7,998 bases of DNA from Minisyncoccota bacterium (GCA_028709185.1 JAQVXM010000030.1:1-7998), one strand, 5' to 3'. Numbered from the stretch's first letter, positions 1 to 6,523 are shown. Notes: a model not told the origin generated them from the letters alone. Numbers and translations are program-made.

Positions 1-1
1 T

Positions 2-514
2 GACTGCTTGGTTGGCGTCAATCTCCTGCGCGAAGGCCTCGATCTTCCCGAAGTGACGCTCGTAGCTATTTTAGACGCGGATAAAGAAGGATTCCTGCGT
101 TCTGAAACTTCTCTTATTCAAACCATTGGCCGCGCCGCGAGAAATGTTTCGGGTCAGGTTATTCTTTATGCGGACGCCATCACTGGTTCCATTAAACGTG
201 CGGTTTCCGAAACTAATCGTCGCCGTGAAATACAAATTGCTTACAATAAAAAACACGGCATTACTCCGGAAACGATTAAAAAAGAAATAAAAGATATCAC
301 TAAAATTTGGGGTATTAAAGAAAAAAATATTAAAAAGATTCTTGATCTTGAAATAGAAGTTGTTTCCAAAGATAAAATTCCCGAACTGATTAAACAAAAA
401 GAATTGGAAATGAAACAATCCGCTCAAAATCTTGAATTTGAACTTGCCGCCATTTTACGCGACGAAATTAGTTTGCTTAAAAAGAAACTCAAAACCCCGA
501 AATCAAAAAAATAA
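2..514 (+). CDS. uvrB: UvrB, excinuclease ABC helicase-like subunit (C-terminal part)
   Basis: UvrB receives damaged DNA from UvrA, checks the lesion with its helicase-like motor, and recruits UvrC. Only the last 171 codons are in the window; the reading frame is open from base 2 and the start lies off the left edge. The opening residues (VGVNLLREGLDLPEV, then ILDADKEGFLRS) match the conserved helicase motif V region of UvrB, and QTIGRAARN is motif VI. The RRREIQIAYNKKHGITP segment is also typical. The last ~40 residues hold the UVR motif (SAQNLEFELAAILRDEI), which pairs with the matching motif in UvrC. The protein ends in a lysine-rich tail whose A-rich codons overlap the T-tract of the convergent gene's terminator. 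Identification is very secure; no defect is visible in the part seen. Confidence 0.97.
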   Translation, partial: DCLVGVNLLREGLDLPEVTLVAILDADKEGFLRSETSLIQTIGRAARNVSGQVILYADAITGSIKRAVSETNRRREIQIAYNKKHGITPETIKKEIKDITKIWGIKEKNIKKILDLEIEVVSKDKIPELIKQKELEMKQSAQNLEFELAAILRDEISLLKKKLKTPKSKK

Positions 515-548
515 AAAATCCGCATCGCGTTTTGTTTACGCGATGCGG
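505..548 (-). terminator. Rho-independent terminator of the 568-1122 gene, overlapping the end of uvrB
   Basis: CCGCATCGCG (520-529) pairs perfectly with CGCGATGCGG (539-548). One more T-A pair gives an 11-bp stem with a 7-nt loop. Read on the minus strand, the stem is followed at once by two T runs (complement of 505-518), the classic intrinsic terminator layout, 19 nt past the stop of the minus-strand gene. On the plus strand there is no immediate T run, so it is at best a weak terminator for uvrB. The T-tract is the complement of the last uvrB codons and includes the uvrB stop. Confidence 0.85.
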
Positions 549-567
549 CTCTCTGACAATTTGTTTT

Positions 568-1122
568 TTAAATCTTCGTTGCTGAAAAAGCAACTTTTTT
601 AGCGGCCTCCGGCCCTCCTCTTGAATATCCCGCTCCACCCTCACTGTAGCGAATTTCCTCGTTGTTGATAACAACAAGGCCAGCGCAATTCATGCGCTGA
701 GGATTTGTAAATCCTCCAAAAGAAACAAGCTGACGACCGGTTCTTTTCAAATCTTCAGCATATCTTGCCGCTAAAGCGATATGCTGATAAAAAGACGCTG
801 GCTTCAGTCCATTGTCCCACATGAACTGTATGAGTTCATGCCAAACCCATTCGTCGTCGGGTATCACGACATATCCTTTTTCTTCGCTGGCGATTGATGG
901 ATATTTTCCATAAATCGCCGCAGGCTGTCGAGAAAAAGTTGATTTTGGCATTGAATAGTCTCGGCAGAAAATCTTCCCTTCCCCGCTTTCATGCCAACCA
1001 AATTTACTGACCATTTTTTTAACAAAATCTTCACTTCCATCAAAACGGAAGCTTTTTGTTAATTCTGAAAAAGCCAGATCTCTTCGAACATTTATTTTCA
1101 CTTCTTTCCCGATATAGAACAT
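568..1122 (-). CDS. Hypothetical protein, 184 aa, self-contained unit inserted between uvrB and uvrA
   Basis: I do not recognise this protein. It is soluble, with no signal peptide or membrane helix. The N-terminal half is mixed and charged. The middle (residues ~84-125) is rich in tryptophan and other aromatics (DDEWVWHELIQFMWDNGL) and looks helical. The C-terminal third is glycine-rich (GGAGYSRGGPEAAKK). Two cysteines (C53, C146) are far apart and form no metal motif. The start is well fixed: an AGGAG core lies 7 nt before the ATG (complement of 1130-1134), and a canonical promoter lies further upstream. It points against uvrB and uvrA and has its own terminator. A hand count over 601-1120 gives about 43% G+C, against about 31% over 5161-5460 in the sigma gene, which together with its strong ribosome binding site suggests a later arrival. 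It is a real gene with high probability; its function is unknown. Confidence 0.85.
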   Translation of the reverse strand: MFYIGKEVKINVRRDLAFSELTKSFRFDGSEDFVKKMVSKFGWHESGEGKIFCRDYSMPKSTFSRQPAAIYGKYPSIASEEKGYVVIPDDEWVWHELIQFMWDNGLKPASFYQHIALAARYAEDLKRTGRQLVSFGGFTNPQRMNCAGLVVINNEEIRYSEGGAGYSRGGPEAAKKVAFSATKI

Positions 1123-1126
1123 TTTA

Positions 1127-1134
1127 CTTCTCCT
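1127..1134 (-). promoter_or_regulatory. Strong Shine-Dalgarno site of the 568-1122 gene
   Basis: On the minus strand the sequence AGGAGAAG ends 4 nt before the ATG, with the AGGAG core 7 nt away. It decides the start codon of the hypothetical gene. It is notable because no other start in this window has a comparable site. Confidence 0.85.
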
Positions 1135-1158
1135 TTTTTGTTTTTTAGTTCTTTTTAA

Positions 1159-1187
1159 AAAATATCACAAATTTAAAAAAATGTCAA
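1159..1187 (-). promoter_or_regulatory. Sigma-70 type promoter of the 568-1122 gene
   Basis: On the minus strand a perfect TTGACA (complement of 1182-1187) is followed after exactly 17 nt by TATTTT (complement of 1159-1164, 4 of 6 matches to TATAAT). Transcription would start about 30 nt before the ATG, leaving room for the ribosome binding site. The spacer is almost pure A/T. Confidence 0.7.
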
Positions 1188-1238
1188 TATTACCAAAACA
1201 AAGGAAAATTACTCAAACTATTTATAATCAAAGTTTTC

Positions 1239-1254
1239 TCCGCCAACTGGCGGA
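1239..1254. repeat. 16-bp near-perfect palindrome TCCGCCAACTGGCGGA
   Basis: The two arms TCCGCCA and TGGCGGA are exact inverted copies around a central AC. The palindrome sits between two divergent genes and directly touches the proposed -35 hexamer of uvrA. No plus-strand gene ends just upstream, so a terminator role is unlikely. It could be an operator or an extragenic palindromic repeat; the sequence alone does not decide. It does not match the LexA box consensus of either Escherichia coli or Bacillus type. Confidence 0.55.
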
Positions 1255-1283
1255 TTGATTTTTACCTCTTAATCTCTTACACT
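1255..1283 (+). promoter_or_regulatory. Probable promoter of the uvrA-uvrC operon
   Basis: TTGATT (1255-1260) is followed after 17 nt by TACACT (1278-1283), each matching the sigma-70 consensus at 4 of 6 positions. The predicted transcript would begin near 1290, about 40 nt before the uvrA ATG. A second possible -10, TATAAG (1289-1294), lies close by but has no good -35. The choice between them is uncertain. Confidence 0.4.
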
Positions 1284-1293
1284 CTTCCTATAA

Positions 1294-1307
1294 GCCCGAT
1301 TGCGGGC
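1294..1307 (+). other. Small GC hairpin in the uvrA leader
   Basis: GCCCG and CGGGC are exact inverted copies around a 4-nt ATTG loop. If transcription starts near 1290, this hairpin forms the very 5' end of the uvrA-uvrC message, where it could protect the RNA. It ends 24 nt before the ATG. It has no T-tract and is therefore not a terminator. Confidence 0.4.
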
Positions 1308-1331
1308 CATTTATTGGTTATTTAATTTTAT

Positions 1332-3857
1332 ATGCAAGACAAAATCATTATTAAAGGTGCGCGCGAGCATAATCTCAAAAACGTTTCTTTAGAGATTCCC
1401 CGCAATAAAATGACCGTTTTTACCGGTCTTTCCGGCTCGGGCAAAAGCTCGCTTGCTTTCGATACTATCTTTGCCGAAGGTCAGCGTCGTTATATCGAAT
1501 CTCTTTCCGCTTACGCCAGACAATTTTTAGGGCAGATGCAAAAACCGGATGTAGACGAAATTTCCGGTCTTTCTCCGGCTATTTCCATTGATCAAAAAGC
1601 TCATTCTGCCAACCCTCGTTCCATCGTCGCCACTATCACTGAAATCTACGACTATCTCCGCGTTCTTTTTGCTAGAGTTGGAGTTCCTCATTGTCCCGCT
1701 TGCGGTAAAAAAATTGAAAAAATGACTGTTTCTGAAATGGTGGATATTATTTTTTCCGAAGCGGAAAAAATTTTTCAGAAAAAAAATATTTCCAAATTTG
1801 ATTCTTATGTCTTTTCTCCGGTCGTTCGCGGTCGAAAAGGGGAGTATTATCAAATGCTTTATGATATGTACAATTCCGGATTTACTGAAGCGAGAATTGA
1901 TGGAAAAATTATGCCTCTTTCCGAAAGGATTGAGCTTGATAAAAATAAAAAACACACCATCGAAATAATTACCGATATGCTTTCAGGAATCGATTTGACT
2001 AACCTTACTAATGATAAGCGTCAGCGTCTTTCTGAATCCATTGAATCCGCTATTGATTATTCCAATGGTCTCGTCACTGTTTCCTTAGCCGGTAAAAAAG
2101 AAATTACCCTTTCCTCTAAATTTTCCTGCGCTGATTGTGGTTTTTCTTTTCCGGAAATCGAACCGCGCCTTTTTTCTTTTAATAGCCCTTTTGGCGCTTG
2201 TCCCACTTGCCATGGTCTTGGAACTAAATATATTTTTTCCGAAGAACCTTGCCCTGATTGTCTCGGTAAGCGTTTAAGAAAAGAATCTCTTTTTGTTCTT
2301 CTTGATAAAAAAAATATTATTGATGTTATTTCTCTTACTATTGAAGAAGCCATTGTTTTTTTTGTTAATCTTAAACTTACTAAACGTCAGGCGGAAATTT
2401 CTGCTTCTATAATGAAAGAAATTTTAAACCGTCTGCAGTTTATGGAGGATGTTGGTTTGGAATATCTCACGTTAAACCGAAAAGCTGGCACCTTGTCTGG
2501 CGGTGAAGCTCAACGCATTCGCCTCGCTTCCCAAGTGGGCTCGGGGCTTGTCGGCGCTCTTTATGTTTTAGATGAGCCGACTATCGGCTTGCATCAAGCC
2601 GATAATGATCGTCTAATTAAAACTTTAAAAGACTTGCGTGATGCTGGTAATACTATTGTTGTTGTAGAACACGACGAAGACACTATTCGCGCTGCCGATC
2701 ACTTGGTTGAATTTGGTCCGGGCGCCGGTAAACATGGCGGAGAAATTATTTGCTCCGGTCCTGTGCCAAAAATTTTTTCTGACAAAAAATCTTTAACTTG
2801 CGCCTATCTTCGTGGCGATAAAAAAATACCTATTTCTAGTCGCCGTCCCATTAAAAGAATTCATGACTTTCTTAAAATAAGAGGTGCCTCCGAAAATAAT
2901 CTTAAAAATATTAACGTTGATATTCCTCTTCGCCGTTTTATTGCGGTTACCGGCGTCTCTGGCTCTGGTAAATCTTCTTTTATGCGTGATGTGGTTTTTA
3001 ATTATCTTTCTAATCGCTTGAACGGTTCCGGTCTTCGTCTCGGAAAATTTAATGAAATTAAAGGTCACGAATTTTTAGATAAGGCAATTTTAATCGACCA
3101 ATCCGCTATCGGTCGCACGCCTCGTTCCAATCCCGCTACTTATACCGGACTTTTTAATCATATTCGCGATCTTTTTGCTGCAACTCCGGAAGCCCGTTTT
3201 CGTGGCTATAAACCGGGTCGTTTCAGTTTTAATGTTAAAGGCGGACGTTGTGAAAATTGCGAAGGCCACGGCTGGTTGGCGATCGAAATGCATTTTTTGC
3301 CGACAGTTTATGTGGAGTGCGAAGTTTGCAAGGGCCGTCGTTTTGATCGTGAAACTTTGGAGGTTCATTATAAGGGCAAAAACATTTCCGAAGTTTTAAA
3401 TATGACAGTTGAAGAATCTGCTCGCTTTTTTTCCGACATTCCTCAGATCGCCGATAAATTGATTGTTCTAAACGAAGTCGGTTTAGGTTATATTGAACTT
3501 GGTCAGCCGGCCACAACTTTATCTGGTGGTGAAGCTCAGCGTGTTAAATTGGCAAACGAACTGGCTCGTCGCGCCACTGGTCGCACTTTCTATCTTTTGG
3601 ATGAACCGACCACCGGTCTTCATTTTGAAGATGTTAAAAAACTTCTGGAAGTTCTGCATGAACTTGTTAATCGTGGCAATACTGTTGTCGTCATTGAACA
3701 CAATCTTGATGTTATTAAAACTGCGGATTGGATTATTGATCTTGGTCCCGGAGGGGGAGTTCGCGGTGGCGAAATTGTCACTTGCGGCGTTCCTGAAGAT
3801 GTTGCCAGATTCAGCCGTTCTTTAACTGGTAAATATCTCCATAAGTATTTGAAATAA
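1332..3857 (+). CDS. uvrA: UvrA, excinuclease ABC damage-sensing ATPase, lacking the insertion domain
   Basis: UvrA is a dimeric ABC-type ATPase that finds bulky DNA lesions and loads UvrB. The first half has Walker A GLSGSGKSS (32-40), the UvrB-binding domain (about 121-255, with SPVVRGRKGEY), a zinc module CX2CX20CX2C (C266, C269, C290, C293), signature LSGGEAQR (388-395) and Walker B YVLDEPTIGLH (411-421). The second half has Walker A GVSGSGKSS (541-549), the C-terminal zinc finger CX2CX19CX2C (C640, C643, C663, C666), LSGGEAQR (730-737) and LLDEPTTGLH (755-764). The start is the usual MxDKIIIKGAREHNLKN family start, although no Shine-Dalgarno is visible. Length is 841 aa against roughly 940 normally. 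The loss falls at one place: after CPTCHGLG (290-297) only nine residues precede CPDC (307-310), where other UvrA proteins carry about 100 residues of insertion domain. It is co-transcribed with uvrC. Confidence 0.98.
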   Translation: MQDKIIIKGAREHNLKNVSLEIPRNKMTVFTGLSGSGKSSLAFDTIFAEGQRRYIESLSAYARQFLGQMQKPDVDEISGLSPAISIDQKAHSANPRSIVATITEIYDYLRVLFARVGVPHCPACGKKIEKMTVSEMVDIIFSEAEKIFQKKNISKFDSYVFSPVVRGRKGEYYQMLYDMYNSGFTEARIDGKIMPLSERIELDKNKKHTIEIITDMLSGIDLTNLTNDKRQRLSESIESAIDYSNGLVTVSLAGKKEITLSSKFSCADCGFSFPEIEPRLFSFNSPFGACPTCHGLGTKYIFSEEPCPDCLGKRLRKESLFVLLDKKNIIDVISLTIEEAIVFFVNLKLTKRQAEISASIMKEILNRLQFMEDVGLEYLTLNRKAGTLSGGEAQRIRLASQVGSGLVGALYVLDEPTIGLHQADNDRLIKTLKDLRDAGNTIVVVEHDEDTIRAADHLVEFGPGAGKHGGEIICSGPVPKIFSDKKSLTCAYLRGDKKIPISSRRPIKRIHDFLKIRGASENNLKNINVDIPLRRFIAVTGVSGSGKSSFMRDVVFNYLSNRLNGSGLRLGKFNEIKGHEFLDKAILIDQSAIGRTPRSNPATYTGLFNHIRDLFAATPEARFRGYKPGRFSFNVKGGRCENCEGHGWLAIEMHFLPTVYVECEVCKGRRFDRETLEVHYKGKNISEVLNMTVEESARFFSDIPQIADKLIVLNEVGLGYIELGQPATTLSGGEAQRVKLANELARRATGRTFYLLDEPTTGLHFEDVKKLLEVLHELVNRGNTVVVIEHNLDVIKTADWIIDLGPGGGVRGGEIVTCGVPEDVARFSRSLTGKYLHKYLK

Positions 3858-3876
3858 TTTTCAAGTGAATTTATAA

Positions 3877-5112
3877 ATGTTTTTTCCGGAAAATATAAAA
3901 CTGAAAAAACCGCTTCCTGATTCTCCCGGTGTTTATTTAATGAAAAATAAAAACGGAGAAATTATTTATGTCGGTAAAGCGACCTCTTTAAAAAAACGGG
4001 TATCCTCTTATTTTCATAAAACTCATAACTCTCGTTTGGAAAAACTTGTCTCTGAAATTTTTTCCATAGATTTTGAATCGGTTGATTCTATTTTGGAAGC
4101 GACTATTTTAGAAGCCGGTCTTATTAAAAAAATCCAGCCGAAATTCAATATTAAAGAAAAAAGTGACAAAAGCTGGACTTATCTCGCTATTTCTAAAAAC
4201 AAGTTTCCCAAACTTCTCCTTATTCGTGGCTTGGAGTTGAAAACCGAATACCAATCATCTGATTTTTTGGAAGTTTTCGGTCCTTTTACTAGCAAAAAAA
4301 ATTTAGAAACTATTTTGAATATTATTCGCAAAATATTTCCTTGGAGTAATTGCGAACCGAACGCTAAAAAACCCTGTTTCTATTTTCAAATTGGCCGTTG
4401 TCCGGGAATTTGCGCTGGAAAAATATCTTCTTCTGAATACAAAAAAACCATCAATAATATTCGCCTTCTTTTTCGTGGTCAAAAACCTGCTCTTTTGAAA
4501 AAACTCAAAAAAGAAATGAATTTTTTGTCTCATCGGGAAAAATTTGAAGAAGCGGCTTCTTTAAGAAATAAAATAAAAAAACTTGAACATATAGAAGATG
4601 TTGCTCTTCTTGAAAATGAGGATTTTTCCGATTTTTCCAAAAAAGAAAACAAATTTTTCCGTTTGGAAGGTTATGATATTTCAAATATTAGCGGCACTTC
4701 CGCAGTCGGCAGCATGGTTGTTTTTGAAGATTTAAAACCGGCTAAAAAAGAATACCGAAAATTTAAAATTCGCTCGCTGAATCAAATAAACGACGTTGGT
4801 ATGATTTCTGAAGTCTTATCTCGCCGTTTCAATAATCCCTGGCCTTATCCGGAGCTTATTCTTATTGATGGCGGTTTGGGTCAGGTTAATGCCGCTAAAA
4901 AAGTTCTAAATGGGTTAAAAATAAATATTCCTATTGTTGGAATTGCTAAAGGAAAAAATCGCAAGAATAATCGTTTGGTTTTCGGTTTTTCCGAAAAAAA
5001 ACTGATTTCCGAAGTCTCTGCTATTAAAAAAAATCTCATTTTTCTTCGTGATGAAGCTCATCGTTTTGCTATTTCTTATCATCGCCGCTTGCGTGGCTGG
5101 TTGAATAAATAA
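3877..5112 (+). CDS. uvrC: UvrC, excinuclease ABC nuclease subunit, short form without the HhH domain
   Basis: UvrC cuts the damaged strand on both sides of the lesion after UvrB has bound. The N-terminal GIY-YIG nuclease (about 13-93) has GVY (18-20), YVG (31-33), R41 and E79, the expected residues for the 3' cut. Next come four cysteines, C159, C167, C175 and C179, in the QIGRCPGIC context, the set reported to hold an iron-sulfur cluster in UvrC. The UVR motif (about 207-238) would bind UvrB. The RNase H-like nuclease for the 5' cut (about 263-405) keeps D267, D306, D331 and H395. The protein is 411 aa against roughly 600. About 100 or more residues are missing between UVR motif and nuclease, and the two helix-hairpin-helix motifs that normally end the protein are absent. 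No HhH-like sequence follows in another frame, so a recent frameshift is unlikely. It lies 19 nt after uvrA. Confidence 0.96.
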   Translation: MFFPENIKLKKPLPDSPGVYLMKNKNGEIIYVGKATSLKKRVSSYFHKTHNSRLEKLVSEIFSIDFESVDSILEATILEAGLIKKIQPKFNIKEKSDKSWTYLAISKNKFPKLLLIRGLELKTEYQSSDFLEVFGPFTSKKNLETILNIIRKIFPWSNCEPNAKKPCFYFQIGRCPGICAGKISSSEYKKTINNIRLLFRGQKPALLKKLKKEMNFLSHREKFEEAASLRNKIKKLEHIEDVALLENEDFSDFSKKENKFFRLEGYDISNISGTSAVGSMVVFEDLKPAKKEYRKFKIRSLNQINDVGMISEVLSRRFNNPWPYPELILIDGGLGQVNAAKKVLNGLKINIPIVGIAKGKNRKNNRLVFGFSEKKLISEVSAIKKNLIFLRDEAHRFAISYHRRLRGWLNK

Positions 5113-5128
5113 ATCCTTTTCTTTCGTA

Positions 5129-5134
5129 TATAAT
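5129..5134 (+). promoter_or_regulatory. Perfect -10 element (TATAAT) before the ECF sigma gene
   Basis: TATAAT lies 26 nt upstream of the sigma ATG, just after the uvrC stop. No convincing -35 hexamer sits 16-18 nt upstream; TTGAAT at 5101-5106 is 22 nt away, which is too far. A start near 5141 would leave a leader of about 20 nt. It lets the sigma gene be read apart from the repair operon, but without a terminator after uvrC some read-through is also likely. Confidence 0.5.
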
Positions 5135-5139
5135 ATAGT

Positions 5140-5155
5140 AAGCTTAAAAAAGCTT
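5140..5155 (+). repeat. AAGCTT-AAAA-AAGCTT inverted/direct repeat before the sigma start
   Basis: Two copies of the self-complementary hexamer AAGCTT are separated by four A. In RNA they could form a 6-bp hairpin with an AAAA loop ending 5 nt before the ATG, exactly where a ribosome binding site would be. In DNA they could be a protein-binding site just downstream of the TATAAT. Chance is possible in such AT-rich sequence. Confidence 0.4.
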
Positions 5156-5160
5156 TAATA

Positions 5161-5730
5161 ATGCTTCAAAAATGTGAAAATAGAACTGATGAAGAGCTTG
5201 TTTCCCTGTCTTTGAAGGACCAGGAATTTTTTTATTGCCTTTTGAGTCGTTTTGAAAATAAACTTCTTCGTTATCTTTTTCGGACTTTTTCTTTTTCTCG
5301 CGAGGATGCGGAGGACGTTCTTCAGGAATCATTTTTGAAAATTTATAAAAATCTTAACGAATTTGATAATTCTTTTAAATTTTCTTCTTGGGCTTATCGT
5401 ATTGTTCATAATGAAGCCATTTCTTTTTTAAGAAAAGTGAAATCAAAATCAGGACAAAATTCTTATCTTTCTGAAGAAGATTTTGAAAAAATATCTTCCG
5501 ATGTCAATCTTGAAAAAGAAGTTGATCGGAAATATTCTAAGGAAAAAATAGAATTATCGCTTAAAAATCTTGAAGAAAAATATCGTGAAGTTCTTATTCT
5601 TAAATATCTTGAAGATAAAAGTTATGAAGAAATTTCTGATATTGTTAAAAAGCCTGTCGGTACCATTGCCACTTTATTAAATCGCGCCAAAAAACAATTT
5701 AAAAAAATAATAGAAGAAAATCATGTCTGA
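5161..5730 (+). CDS. ECF-type (sigma-70 family) RNA polymerase sigma factor
   Basis: This small 189-aa sigma factor would direct RNA polymerase to a special set of promoters, probably in answer to an envelope signal. Region sigma2 lies at about 25-95 (AEDVLQESFLKIYKNL, then FSSWAYRIVHNEAISFLRK, the helices that bind the polymerase and the -10 element). Region sigma4 lies at about 130-183, with the helix-turn-helix SYEEISDIVKKPVGTIAT and a following RAKKQFKK recognition/anchor part. The acidic linker (103-128) joins them; region sigma3 is missing, as expected for the ECF group. The ATG is preceded by TAATA and no Shine-Dalgarno. The stop overlaps the start of the next gene by 8 nt, so the two are very likely translated together and function as a sigma/anti-sigma pair. 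The exact ECF subgroup cannot be told from the sequence alone. Confidence 0.93.
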   Translation: MLQKCENRTDEELVSLSLKDQEFFYCLLSRFENKLLRYLFRTFSFSREDAEDVLQESFLKIYKNLNEFDNSFKFSSWAYRIVHNEAISFLRKVKSKSGQNSYLSEEDFEKISSDVNLEKEVDRKYSKEKIELSLKNLEEKYREVLILKYLEDKSYEEISDIVKKPVGTIATLLNRAKKQFKKIIEENHV

Positions 5731-6496
5731 TATCGCTAAAAAAGCTCTCGAGCAAATAAAAGAAGAAAAAATATCTCCTGAACCAAAATGGAAGTTTCTT
5801 TTGAAAAACTGGGTTTATTGGGGAGTTTTTGGTTTGACTATAGTTTTAGGAAGTCTTTCTTTTAGTGTGGTTTTCTTCGTTATTAAAGGAAGCGACTGGG
5901 ATATTTTCCCCCGTCTTAACCAAAGCTTTATCGGTTTTGCTCTTTTTATTCTTCCTCGTTTTTGGATAATTGCCGTTTTTCTTTTTCTTTTTCTTGCCAT
6001 TTTAAATTTTCGTCACACTAAACACGGTTACCGTCTTTCCCCGTCTTTTATTGTTAGTCTGAGCATAATTTTAAGCGTTTTAATCGGCGGTCTTCTTTCT
6101 TATGCTAAAGTTGGTGAATATCTGGATAATCTTCTTTTTGAAAATTCTCCCGCTTATGAAAAAATAGCCGGCTCTCACCGTAATGTTTGGGAAAATCCGG
6201 AAAAAGGACTTCTTGGCGGCATAGTTGTTTCTTTGGATTTAGAAAAAAATAAAGCTTCGGTTGTGGATAGAAAGCGCCATATTTGGGATGTCGATCTTCA
6301 AGGATTGGAAGGAGATGCGGAAGGTTTATCCGTTAATTTTCCGGCTCGTTTTATTGGTAATCAAACCGGTCCTTTCTCTTTCTCTGCTGAAGAAATTAGA
6401 CCGGGTAAAATAGGTTCTCCTTTTGCGCCTATAAAATTAATGCACCCTTCTTCTGATTCTTTAAAACCTTTTCCGATTCCGCCTTCTAAAAAATAA
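5723..6496 (+). CDS. Three-helix membrane protein, candidate anti-sigma factor with an external domain
   Basis: No named family is certain. A short lysine/glutamate-rich N-terminal tail (1-29) is followed by three predicted membrane helices at about 30-54, 68-95 and 107-127. The loop 96-104 is positive (NFRHTKHGYR), so the positive-inside rule puts the N-terminus in the cytoplasm and the ~130-residue C-terminal domain outside. That domain (about 160-228, GGIVVSLDLEKN to FSAEEIRPGK) alternates short hydrophobic strands with glycines and looks like a small beta-barrel, possibly OB-like, followed by a proline-rich tail. There is no cysteine at all, hence no zinc anti-sigma motif. The 8-nt overlap with the sigma gene and the topology argue for a membrane anti-sigma factor that holds the sigma by its short cytoplasmic tail. 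I recall similar proteins beside sigma genes in Parcubacteria genomes. Function is inferred, not shown. Confidence 0.88.
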   Translation: MSDIAKKALEQIKEEKISPEPKWKFLLKNWVYWGVFGLTIVLGSLSFSVVFFVIKGSDWDIFPRLNQSFIGFALFILPRFWIIAVFLFLFLAILNFRHTKHGYRLSPSFIVSLSIILSVLIGGLLSYAKVGEYLDNLLFENSPAYEKIAGSHRNVWENPEKGLLGGIVVSLDLEKNKASVVDRKRHIWDVDLQGLEGDAEGLSVNFPARFIGNQTGPFSFSAEEIRPGKIGSPFAPIKLMHPSSDSLKPFPIPPSKK

Positions 6497-6523
6497 ATGA
6501 CAGATTTTTTTTTGGTTTGCGTA

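Noticed and set aside
71..677. Minus-strand open frames opposite uvrB and across 489-677.
   Set aside because: They overlap the conserved uvrB frame or the terminator, and the 489-677 frame is the wrong frame of the 184-aa gene.
1239..1254. LexA (SOS) box before uvrA.
   Set aside because: Neither CTGT-N8-ACAG nor GAAC-N4-GTTC is present; the palindrome here is different.
1239..1307. Riboswitch or attenuator in the uvrA leader.
   Set aside because: Only two short unrelated palindromes, no larger conserved structure, and the first lies upstream of the probable transcript start.
1527..3825. Several open frames of 70-140 codons overlapping uvrA on the opposite strand and in another frame.
   Set aside because: uvrA is intact and strongly conserved throughout, and these frames give unnatural compositions (Phe/Asn- or Lys/Arg-rich) with no start signals. 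They are shadows.
5095..5160. Frameshift explaining the short UvrC.
   Set aside because: No helix-hairpin-helix-like residues appear in any frame after the stop; a promoter and the next gene follow at once.
6497..6520. Terminator after the membrane protein gene, suggested by nine T at 6505-6513.
   Set aside because: No stem-forming sequence precedes the T run, so it is only a homopolymer.
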